64,000 nucleotides of DNA from contig JAKJHU010000056.1 in NCBI GenBank assembly GCA_022316685.1, positions 4,207,872-4,271,871 on the forward strand, read 5' to 3'. Positions 35,178-44,592 of this stretch are shown in pieces. This DNA is from Progne subis subis (Eukaryota > Chordata > Aves > Passeriformes > Hirundinidae). The position numbers were made by a program, and so were the translations under genes. Each line of letters begins with the position of its first letter. Position 1 is the first letter of the stretch. Under the pieces are notes generated by a model, which was not told the DNA's origin, searched no databases, and worked only from the letters and a program-made list of their open reading frames with translations.

Positions 35178-35837
35178 TGTCCTAGGGTAACTTTATGATG
35201 CTTGTATCCCCAATCGTCTGTTCTGTTTGGACTCTCTATATTGAGTCCTGTGCCTTTAAGACTGGTTCTAAGAGCAAGGAGAAGCGCGGAGTTTGTTTTG
35301 AGAAAACTGCCTGACTCCTCCACATTCTTCTGCGGACGGTGTTCGGCAGAGGCTTGGAGAGACTGCAGGACAGAGATCTTTTTGCTTTTAGTTAGTTTCA
35401 GCTAGCTAGGGCAGAGAAGTTCCCTGGACTGTTTTTTTTCTTTCTTTTTTCTTGGAACTGTTTAAACCTGCTCTGGACTGAAAACCCAGGGGAGCACTGG
35501 GGGCTGCACCTGCGGCCCACCGGGGCCTGGAGCTCGGCATTTTCCAGCAGCGCCGGAGGGACTGGGACTGAGGAGAGACTGAGAGAGAGCCGAGCTCCAC
35601 CCACGGCAAGGACTTTCTCAATTTACCATCTCACTCCAGAACGAGAGGTTTTATTGTTTCATATTATTCATTCTTTATACTTGTATGCACTTTATTTGTT
35701 TAGTAAAATAGCTTTTTCCACTTTTCTCCACAAAGGTTTTTTTTTTCGGACTGGTTGGAGGGAGGGGCCACTTGGGTTTGCTTCCCAGAGAGATCCTATA
35801 CAGGGGTTTTCCCCAAATTTGTCTCCAAACCAGGACA
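35178..35837 (+). mobile_element. 5' LTR of the endogenous retrovirus
   Basis: A 660 bp LTR beginning TGTCCTAGGG and ending CCAAACCAGGACA. The primer binding site follows ten bases later. It aligns over its whole length to 38390-39050. Its G-rich segments are intact, in contrast to the 3' LTR. It is preceded by CCCAA (35173-35177), the left copy of the target duplication. Confidence 0.95.
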
Positions 35838-35847
35838 TACCCTTAAT

Positions 35848-35865
35848 TGGCGCCCAACATGGGGC
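35848..35865 (+). promoter_or_regulatory. Retroviral primer binding site, lysine tRNA type
   Basis: TGGCGCCCAACATGGGGC matches the complement of a lysine tRNA (Lys1,2) 3' end at 17 of 18 positions as I know that sequence. The one difference is an A where G is expected. Confidence 0.8.
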
Positions 35866-36419
35866 AAAAGAGAGTAGAAAAAACTTGTATTACTATTAAC
35901 TGCATTTTTTATTGTTGTTGTTGTTGTTGTCGTTGGGTAGGGATTAAACAGACAGTGGCCATGTTGCTTCTTGAAGTCCTAACGTCTCTTAGAATAGAGT
36001 CTTTTCTGCATTTCTGTTCCCTAGGCTTTTTTGAAGTCTTAATACCTTTCTGGTCCCTAGGTTTGTTTTCCTACCCAGAAATAGCTCCAATATTGTCCTT
36101 AACATACAGCTTTTACACTAAGGATGCACAAATTAGAATAGTTATTTTGCTAAGTTCAGTGATTATGGCTTACAAGAAGCTTATAAAGATACTGGAGTTT
36201 GTTCTGGGTATGTTCAGTTTATGGTTTTTTCGTCCTACCCTGCGTCCTAGTTCCAGCAGCATGTTTTAGGGATTTATCAATAACTGCACCCAGTTTGTTA
36301 GAGAAGGAGTAGGGGATGAGGCTCTTCAGCCTCTTTTTTCCTTCTTCTCTTTTAAGTCAGTTACATCACTTTTAGAGAATGTTCAGGGTCTCCTGAATGT
36401 TAAAGACCCCACCTCTCTA
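35866..36419 (+). pseudogene. ERV leader and unassigned 5' internal region
   Basis: Leader of the provirus with a (GTT)n stretch at about 35913-35932. A 140-codon open frame (35847-36269) is rich in hydrophobic residues, and I do not recognise it as matrix, capsid or nucleocapsid. Confidence 0.5.
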
Positions 36420-36926
36420 GTGTTTCACCTGGTGACTTTCCTCTATATAGCTTATAGCTTTTCTAGAATGAGTCACACACTGCTAAACACTGTAAAGCAG
36501 CAGATAGAGGCAAGGGAGCAGGGAGATAAATCAGTCACTCAGGCTGCAGCCAACCCCACAGCTATTCAGGCTGCAGCTAAACCAGACAGTAAAGTTAAGA
36601 CACCGGCAGTTGCTGCAGTAAAGAAGGGAAAGAAGCACACGGACAAAACCGATCGACCAGTAGATGATGATTCAGGTGAAGAATCCTCAGTGCCTCCTGA
36701 CACCCAGTCAGGAGTCAAACCACCTGACACACAATCAGAAGCTGAAGCAACTGATGATACACAGTCAGAAGCTGAACCAACTGATACAAAATCAGAAGCC
36801 CAACCAACTAGTACAAGATCAAGAGTCCAACCAACTAGCACACGATCAGAAGCCCAACCAGCTGCTACAAGATCAGGAGCCCAACCAACTGCCAGCAGAA
36901 GAAACTTGCTACGCTCTTTTCACTGA
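36420..36926 (+). pseudogene. Gag-position ORF of the ERV, with nonapeptide repeats
   Basis: A 168-codon open frame in the place of gag. It has a hydrophobic start, an alanine/lysine-rich middle, an acidic patch (DDDSGEESS), then repeated nine-residue units of the form DTQSEAEPT that become arginine-rich towards the end. No zinc knuckle (CCHC) was seen, so it is at best a truncated or unusual gag product. It overlaps the pol frame, which is also open through the repeat. Confidence 0.5.
36699..36890 (+). repeat. 27 bp tandem array inside the ERV
   Basis: Seven units, six of 27 bp and one of 30 bp, with a shared core like ATCAGAAGCCCAACCAACT. Both the gag-position frame and the pol frame remain open across it because the unit length is a multiple of three. 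Confidence 0.9.
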
Positions 36927-38238
36927 CGGTTCCTGCCGCATCGTAGGAATGAAACGAAAGTAGAAAGCAGCCGTATAGAGCCCCACACGACAGGTTGCAC
37001 AAGCCACTGAAAGAGAAAGTAAGTCAAGCCAACTTGCTGAACTCAAAGCTGTTCAACTGGCCCTGGACATTGCTGAAAGAGAGAAGTAGCCAAAGCTCTA
37101 CCTCTACACTGATTCGTGGATAGTAGCTAATGCTCTGTGGGGATAGTTGGAGAAGTGGAAAAAGGCCAATTGGCAGCGCAGGAGAAAGCCAATCTGGGCT
37201 GCAGATGAGTGGAAGGACATTGCCACTCAGGTAGAGAAGCTACCTGTCAAAGTCCGTCATGTAGATGCCCATGTCCCCAAGAGTCGGGCTAATGAAGAGC
37301 ACCGAAACAACGAGCAGGTAGATCAAGCTGCAAAGATAGAGGTGTCAAAGATAGACTTAGATTGGCAACACAAGAGAGAGTTGTTCCTAGCTCGATAGGC
37401 CCATGATGGCTCAGGCCATCAGGGCAGAGATGCCACCTATAAGTGGGCCCGAGACCGAGGGGTGGATCTAACCATGGACAGTATTTCTCAGGTTATCCAT
37501 GACTGTGAGACGTGTGCTACCATCAAACAGGCCAAGCGGGTGAAGCCCCTATGGTATGGCGGGCGATGGTCCAAATATAAGTATGGAGAGGCCTGGCAGA
37601 TTGACTACATCACCCTTCCCCAAACCCGCCAAGGCAAGCGCTACGTGCTGACCATGGTAGAAGCCACAACTAGATAGCTAGAAACCTACCCTGTGCCTCA
37701 CGCTACTGCCCAGAACACCATCCTGGGCCTTGAAAAGCAAGTTCTTTGGAGGCATGGTACCCCTGAGAAGATTAAGTCAGACAATAGAACTCATTTCAAA
37801 AACAGCCTCATCAACAACTAGGCTAAAGAACATGGCATTGAGTGGGTGTACCATATCCCCTATCATGCACCAGCTTCAGGGAAGGTAGAAAGATACAATG
37901 GACTGCTAAAAACCACCCTGAAAGCACTAGGTAGGGAATCATTCAAAAATTGGGAACAGCATCTAGCAAAGGCCACCTAGTTAGTTAACACCCAAGGTTC
38001 CACCAACCGAGCAGGCCCTGCCCAATCTGAGCCCCTACATACAGTAGATGGAGAGAAAGTCCCAGTAGTACATGTAAGAGGTTTGTTAAGGAAGACAGTT
38101 TGGATCAATCCTGCTTCAAGTACAGAGGATCCCATCCGTGAGATTGTCTTTGCTCAGGGGCCAGGCTGCACATGGTGGGTAATGCAGAAAGATGGAACCA
38201 CACGATGTGTACCCCAGAGAGATTTGATTGTTGGGTGA
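36891..38238 (+). pseudogene. ERV pol remnant: RNase H and integrase, broken by eight TAG stops
   Basis: One continuous frame covers RNase H (FTDGS near 36920, the ELKAV segment about 37040, YTDSW about 37115 and VDAHV about 37263). Integrase follows, with the zinc-binding H-H-C-C residues (CETC at about 37504-37515), first catalytic D near 37605, second D near 37785 and catalytic E near 37890. It closes with a TGA at 38236. The frame is interrupted by stops at 36961, 36976, 37087, 37144, 37396, 37675, 37819 and 37978, all TAG. No frameshift was seen. Protease and reverse transcriptase are absent, since the frame passes directly from the repeat array to RNase H. It cannot encode a working enzyme as it stands. 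Confidence 0.9.
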
Positions 38239-38364
38239 GAACCGTGTGTAATTATCATTGTGTGCTGAATAGTACTGCCACTGTATGTAGTTGTATATTG
38301 CATATTGTTTTTATATAGATGTATGTGTGTGTAGAGCTAGAGTATATATAAGTTTTAGTAAATT

Positions 38365-38389
38365 GACAATATGGGGATAAGGGGTGAAA
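38365..38389 (+). promoter_or_regulatory. Polypurine tract of the ERV
   Basis: A purine-rich stretch with GGGGATAAGGGGTGAAA directly before the 3' LTR start, the expected plus-strand primer position. Two pyrimidines interrupt it. Confidence 0.65.
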
Positions 38390-39050
38390 TGTCCTAGGGT
38401 AACTTTATAATGCTTGTATCCCCAATCGTCTGTTCTGTTTGGACTCTGTATATTGAGTCCTGTGCCTTTAAGACTAGTTCTAAGAGCAAAGAGAAGCGCG
38501 GAGTTTGTTTTGAGAAAACTGCCCGACTCCTCCACATTCTTCTCCAGACAGTGTTCAGCAGAAGCTTAGAGAGACTGCAAGACAAAGATCTTTTTGCTTT
38601 TAGTTAGTTTCAGCTAGCTAAGGCAAAAAAATTCCCTGGACTGTTTTTTTTCTTTCTTTTTTCTTAGAACTGTTTAAACCTGCTCTGGACTGAAAACCCA
38701 AAAGAGCACTGGGGGCTGCACCTGCGGCCCACCGGGGCCTAGACCTCAACATTTTCCAGCAGCGCCAGAAGGACTAAGACTAAAGAGAAACTGAGAGAGA
38801 GCCGAGCTCCACCCACAGCAAAGACTTTCTCAATTTGCCATCTCACTCCAGAACGAGAAGTTTTATTGTTTCATATTATTCATTCTTTATACTTGTATGC
38901 ACTTTATTTGTTTAGTAAAATAGCTTTTTCCACTTTTCTCCACAAAGATTTTTTTTTTCAGACTAGTTAAAAAGAAAAGCCACTTAAGTTTGCTTCCCAG
39001 AGAGATCTTATACAGGAGTTTTCCCCCAAATTTGTCTCCAAACCAAGACA
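38390..39050 (+). mobile_element. 3' LTR of the endogenous retrovirus, heavily G-to-A changed
   Basis: A 661 bp LTR beginning TGTCCTAGGG and ending CCAAACCAAGACA. It is followed by CCCAA (39051-39055), the right copy of the 5 bp target duplication. Against the 5' LTR I count about 45 positions with G in the 5' and A in the 3' copy, and only about seven other changes including one A-to-G. The changes cluster in AGGGGAG-like and GGAGGGAGGGG-like segments, where all but the last G of a run become A. Confidence 0.95.
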
Positions 39051-39055
39051 CCCAA

Positions 39056-39862
39056 GCATGTCTTTACTAACTCTGCACAAGGAAAAGGCTGTGAAAAGCC
39101 TTGATAGCTTTAAAATGGAAAAAATGAGGAATCTCACCACAGAGGAAATGTTCTGATTCTCTTCTGCGTTCAGCAGGTGATACTGAAACTCTTCCAATGA
39201 CAACGGTCCTAAAGAAAAGGGAAAAGTCTCAGCCATCACATTATTCTGTTAATCCTCATCCACATTCTGCTGCAAACATGAAGGGGTACAAGGCCTGGGC
39301 TCAGAAATCTAGCTCCTGTTGCTAAATTCGTGCTGGTACCCAACGGGTTCCATAAATAATCACGTCTGGCAGCACCCAGCTGAGTTCAGATGCAGGGCTG
39401 GGATTTGCATTGCAGTTTTTACCAGTGGTTCCAAAGACTGCTTCACTCATTAGCTGAAGTTTTTGCCTGATAGTCACTGCACAGCTCTACCTGTTTGACA
39501 GGGATGCTGTCTGGTGGATGACAATGCAGAAAGCTCCCTGCTCAAAGAGCATAGGAGAGGTGGCATGTTTATTAATGCCCGGTGGCTACAGCGGGTGCTT
39601 CTGCAGACAATACCCACGTTTGCTCTGCAAGAATATAAAACTGCTGCATTTCTGGAAGGCATCTCGTGAAGCAGAAACTGTGAAGCCAAGAGCAGATGGG
39701 AACAAAACTTTGACTCACGGCTGCATTTTGAAATTAAGAATCATTTCTAAAATAGAACGCAAATGAACAAAGATATTGCAGAAGTAGAAATGCACAGTTT
39801 GTGGTTCTCCTGGTCATTAGTTTGGAACATCCAAGACTTCCCAGAATTGTATTTTATTTCAG
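39056..39862. other. Gene-free sequence
   Basis: No supported exon and no repeat recognised between the ERV and the AT microsatellite. Confidence 0.5.
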
Positions 39863-39863
39863 T

Positions 39864-39919
39864 GAGATATATATATATATATATATATATTTTATTTTTT
39901 TTTTTTTTTTTTTTTTTTT
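39864..39919. repeat. (AT)n followed by poly-T
   Basis: About twelve AT dinucleotides, then TTTATTT and a run of about 24 T. Confidence 0.92.
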
Positions 39920-41600
39920 AATGAAAAGTATGTAATTGTGAGAAAATAATCACGGTTAATGTGAAGTGCTCGGTGAACCTTCTGTGTATAATTAAATATG
40001 CTGAAGCAAAGTCTGGATTTTTATCAGTTATGAATGGGAGGAGTTTAGCCACAGTGAACCAGTACAGACAGCTCAAGGAGCAAGAAGAAGAAGGGTTTCC
40101 TCCTGGGAAGCAAGGAACATCTTTTCCACATCCTGTTAGGTTCAGCCAAGGAAGAATATGTTGAAAGGAAATTCATAACACACAAGAGAGAAGGTAAAGG
40201 TGGATAGAAGGGTTGACAAATAAACAGGGAAACAGTTCTGGAGAAATAATGAACAAGAAATAAGCAGGGTGGGAGGACAAAGGGAATGAGTTGTGAGTCT
40301 GATGAATCTGTAGAAAGCAGGCAGGCAAGGTTTTGTTTGTATTTTTTAACATTTGAGAAATAACTTCTGTGGTTAGATTAATTCCTCTCCCTCCTTGTGA
40401 ACTTTTCCTGCTTGTAGAACAAGAAGCAAAATTTAAAAAATAAAGTTCAAGCCTTGAATTTCACGCTACAGATGTGCCATGAGCATGATCAATGAGCAGC
40501 GGCTCACACAGCCCATTGTGTCCACGCACAGATGTCAGGGAAGAGATTGCCTTTGCACCAGCCTCTCCCCTGTGTGCTCCTTGGGGAGCATGAAAACACC
40601 CTGGAAGAGAAATAAAAAGCAAACCTAGGGCTGGAGCAAGTTGGAAGGATCAGCCTGCTGATAAGAAATACATCTTAAATTCCCATTTCTGATGGCTTAA
40701 GCAAAGAGAGGTTGAAAAATGCTGGTTCTGCCCTCCATGAAAAGAACGCTTTGGGCCTGCTCTGGGGGTAACCCTGACCTCAGGATGGACCATGGGGTCA
40801 CTCTGGCTTCTGCATGGGCAGTGCTGAGCTGCTGCTGAAACCACCAGCAAAGGAGAGGTAACCAGGAGTGGGAATGCTGGAGAATGTCCCAGTGATGGAA
40901 AATCACTGCCTGAGCGAGCAGGAGCCTGCTCCTTATGCAAACCTGGAGAGGAAAAGGCCATTTCAGTACATCTCATATGCACTACAGAGCAATAAAGCTG
41001 CCTGGGCTCTAAGAGGAGATAAGAGCTCATCGTCTGGCTGGCTATTGAATGATTGTGGGCTAATAGAGGGAAAATAATGGTAAAGGAATCAAAGAGAGTG
41101 TGGATGAAGTAGCCAGGTAACACATCTAATGGAGATAACAATGATGGAGACTAAAAGGGTTCATTGGCTCGGGGTTTTTATATGCTTGTTATTAAAAATA
41201 CAAGGATAAAAGACAGGCAGTACCTTTAAAAATCTATGGTTGAAGTGCAAGAAACACAAGTTACACAACACCTCCTCTAGAGAGAAGGGAAGGAACAGCC
41301 ATTTTCATCTTCCTGGCTCCTCTGAGGTCCTGGTTGCACCTCCAGACATCTCTCTTTGAGGCATCAGAAGCAGACTGAACCCTTTTGAACAGATTAAGGC
41401 CAGGTGCTTGGGTCTGTCTGTACCTGTAACTCTTCAGGAGTGTGCAGAAGCCTGTATTATCCTTTATTTCTGGTCTTTGAAGCTTCTTTTGTCTTTAGGA
41501 TCTTTTGAAGTTCCTGGGAACAGGTCTCTGGGCAACTCTTGTTCTGCTCCATCAGAAAATTCTGATCTCTCACAGACAGTGACCAAAACACCTTTTCCCT
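39920..41600. other. Gene-free sequence
   Basis: No supported exon. The 163-codon minus-strand frame at 40650-41141 overlaps plus-strand frames and shows no recognised domain. Confidence 0.5.
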
Positions 41601-41606
41601 GACATG

Positions 41607-41697
41607 GTTTAGAGGTGAATTGGCAGTGTTGGGTCAATATCTGGACCAAAGGATCTTGAAGGACTTTTCCAACCTAAACAATTCATGATTCTATGGA
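41607..41697 (+). mobile_element. CR1 LINE fragment, 3' end
   Basis: CAGTGTTGGGTCAATATCTG, AAGGATCTTGAAGGAC, TTTTCCAACCTAAACAATTC and a final ATTCTATG mark a sense-strand CR1 3' end. Confidence 0.8.
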
Positions 41698-42179
41698 AAG
41701 CAAGGAGATCCTGATGGTTGAAAGCTCAGCTCCAGCCTACTTCAGATCCACACACTTGTGCAGATATTTATCTAGTGCGCTCACAGTGGTACAAACTTCC
41801 CTCGACATCCAAATCTTTCATCCTGCACCATCAGGGAGAGGTTAAAGAGAGAACAGGGCCACAAGATGCTACAGGATGAACTGTTTTCTGTCACTTATCT
41901 TTCTTGTCAGAAGAGGGAATTGCAAATTCTGAATTAAAAAAAAACAAAAAAACATTGGACAAAGTGCACTGGAGAGGGATGCCATGAGCCCACTCGAGCT
42001 GCTCCACCAGCCCCCTCCTCAAATGGACAAGGAGGGAGAAAAATACAGCAAAGGAATGGAGGTAATTACCAGGAGCCATGGCTGTCATGGACAAAGCACA
42101 CTCTGCTTGGGGACATCAATTTAATTTGTGACAATTAATCAGAGTATGATAACAGGAAGTAAGGAAAAACCTAAAAGAA

Positions 42180-42865
42180 CCTTCCCTCCACCAGCCCTTT
42201 CTTCCTGGACTCAACTTCACTCCCCCCAAGCAGCACAGGGGAGCAGGGGTTGGGGGCTGTGTTCTGCTCACATCACTTCATCTCCACTGCTCCTTCCTGC
42301 TCTCACCATCCACCTGCTGGAGCACAGGGTCCCCCCATGGCAGACAGCCCTCCAGGAGCTCCAGTGTGAGTCCTTCCCACGGGCTGCAGCTCCCCATGGC
42401 CTCCCATGGGGTCAGTCCTTCAGGCACAGCCTGCCCCAGCCTGGGTCACCCACTGGGGCACAGAGTCCTGCCAGCAATCCTGCTCCACCCTCGGCTCCTC
42501 CCTCCACCCAGCCACAGGTCCTGCCAGGAGCCTGCTCCAGCGTGAGCTCCCCACAGAGTCCCAGCCTCCTTCCAGCGTCCCCCTGCTCAGGTTTGGGGCT
42601 CTCCAGGGGCTCCAGGTGGATCTCTGCTCTCCCATAGACCTCCATGGGCTGCAGGGGCACAGCTGCCTCACCGCAGGCTGCAGAGGTATCTGCTGCCTGT
42701 CCTTCTTCACTGACCTTGGGGTGTGCAGTGCTGTTCCTCTTGTTTATTCCCACTCCTTTCTCCCAGCTATTGTTGCACAGCAGTTTTTCCCCTTATTAAA
42801 TATCACAGAGGCACTGCCACCACTGCTGATGGCCTCAGCTTTGGCCAGTGGGGGTGAGAGGGGGT
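42180..42865 (+). mobile_element. GC-rich avian interspersed repeat, probably an LTR-type element
   Basis: A GC-rich block with internal subrepeats (CCTGCTCCA and GGTCCTGCCAGGAGCC patterns). A 3' part reads CTTCTTCACTGACCTTGGGG, then TCCTTTCTCCCAGCTATTG, then CACAGAGGCACTGCCACC. I recall this arrangement from dispersed avian retroviral repeats. Open frames on both strands here are repeat-derived. Family identity needs a repeat library search. Confidence 0.5.
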
Positions 42866-42869
42866 AGGT

Positions 42870-43320
42870 GTGAGAGAGGAGGGATGGAAAAGCAAAGGAC
42901 GATGAGAAGCGCTGGCTCAATGCAAATGAGGAGGGGAAAATACCCTTGATATGGAATAGCAGTCACAATATGAGGAGCGACAAAATATCACCTGTTACTG
43001 TAATTCGTGGATTTGTTTGCTTTCTGCTTTGCATTGATTTTGGATTGTGTGAATCCACTGACTTTAATGTAGTAACTATTGATTTGTTGTGCCGAAAGAG
43101 AGCGGACAATCTGACCACATCTGTCAGAAACAAACAAGGATCCTTTGGGGTTTGCAGAAAAGATTTTGCTTCAGCTTAATTATAAACAAAACTACAAGTT
43201 CCAGTCCAGGTTTGGAATGCAGAATTTCCTTTCAGGGGTTGACAAAGGTCGTTCAGCTACTGCACAGTAGCATCAAGGAAACTGGAAAGTCACACCCAAG
43301 ATGCAGAGGAGTTGGTTCAT
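42870..43320. other. Gene-free sequence
   Basis: No supported exon and no repeat recognised. Confidence 0.5.
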
Positions 43321-43321
43321 T

Positions 43322-43425
43322 GAATCATAGAATAGTTTGGGTTGGAAGGGACATTTAGAGCTCCTCTGGTCCACCCCCCTGCAATGAGCAGAGATATCTC
43401 TGGTGAGATCAGGTTGCTCAGCATG
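43322..43425 (-). mobile_element. CR1 LINE fragment, antisense
   Basis: AATCATAGAATAGTTTGGGT and TTGGAAGGGACATTTAGAGC, then CTGGTCCACCCCCCTGC and GATCAGGTTGCTCAGCATG: reverse complement of a CR1 3' terminus. Confidence 0.85.
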
Positions 43426-44565
43426 TTTGTTTGCAGCATGGCTGCACTTCTGTTCCTTGTGGTTGTAGCAGTGATCAGAAGACAACCTCCAAACGAGGCC
43501 CTTGAACTCTGTTTTGCCCCTCAAACCCACAAACTCACCTGCAGCACCCACACCCTGGTAGCTGCAGTGGCTCAGCCTCCACTGCCCTGTCCCTGCCCAC
43601 TCCTGATCCTGCCTGGACCCATTTCTGCCTCTCAGTGCCCTCCAGATCTCCAGTGCCCCACCTGGGAAGCACCATGGTCATTCCTGCAGGTGAGGGAAGG
43701 CAGATGTGCCCCCAGCCAGGAGCCAGCTGCACTCTGCTCTGCCCAGACAACACCAGCATCTAATATCTACCTCCAGACACTTCATTAACCTTCTCCATCT
43801 AATCCCAGCTAAGCGGATTTACCCGGACTCGCTGCCAATCAATCAGTAATTGGGTTTGTTGACAGCCATAAAGGCAGAGATGCCCAGCTCTGTGCTTCAG
43901 ACAACACATCTGATCATTCCTTCCTCCAGGGTGTTTTTCCTTTTGGTTTGTCCTGCTGCAATTTGGAGCTAGTGAAATATTCCCTGGGTAATAAGACCCA
44001 GGGCTGTCACCATCAAACCCAAGCTGATAAATTCCCCCCCGTGAGCAGGGGAATGTGAGTCATTTGGAGGTTTGAGGCTGTGAATCTGTCACGTACTAAG
44101 CTTCTCAATGAAGCCCACAGCAGCTCTTAGGAAGCCCATTGCCTTTCCATGATCCTCTATTCACTCGAAAACCAGCGAGCCTTGTGGAGCCAGGGAGCAT
44201 TAAAAACATCTGTGAGGATCTCTAACTGGAGCTGAGTTATCCTAAATAGCTGAAATACCCAAAATGATCCCCAGGAAAAGAGCAAGATCACAGTGTGACT
44301 CTCAATGTTGGAGAGAAGTCCAAGCAACCAGCAGCTGCCTGGGGTCTGCAGGCATCCCTCATTTAGGGATTTCTCCCAGGGCAAGACGATTCTCCTGTAA
44401 CTGAGCAGCTTGTGTGAGCCGACCTGAGCTATGGAACTGCACTGAACGTTTCAGGTGTGATGCCAAAAATAAAACCTGGCTGTGCCTCCGTGCCCATCCC
44501 TGCTGGCAGCTGTGTCAGCCCACGACTGAACCTCTGTGGCCCCACCAGCAGCGCTGGGTCGGGGA

Positions 44566-44592
44566 AAGGTGGTGGTGGTGGTGGTGGTGGAT
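44566..44592. repeat. (GGT)n microsatellite
   Basis: About eight GGT units following GGGGAAA. Confidence 0.92.

Larger units (their letters stand above)
35173..39055 (+). mobile_element. Endogenous retrovirus, 3.87 kb, with 5 bp target duplication
   Basis: A structurally complete insertion: CCCAA, 5' LTR, lysine-type primer binding site, gag-position ORF with tandem repeat, RNase H-integrase, polypurine tract, 3' LTR, CCCAA. A 5 bp duplication and the general look of the integrase favour a class III (ERVL-like) group, though the primer type is not the one that gave ERVL its name. No protease, reverse transcriptase or env is present. It probably moved with enzymes supplied by a complete relative. 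Confidence 0.92.

Noticed and set aside
36961..37980. TAG stops as programmed readthrough or stop-codon recoding in pol
   Set aside because: Eight internal stops are far too many for readthrough, and the G-to-A bias in the 3' LTR explains them more simply.
42128..42867. Serine/proline-rich frames on both strands as a gene
   Set aside because: They lie in a GC-rich block that resembles a dispersed avian repeat with internal subrepeats.
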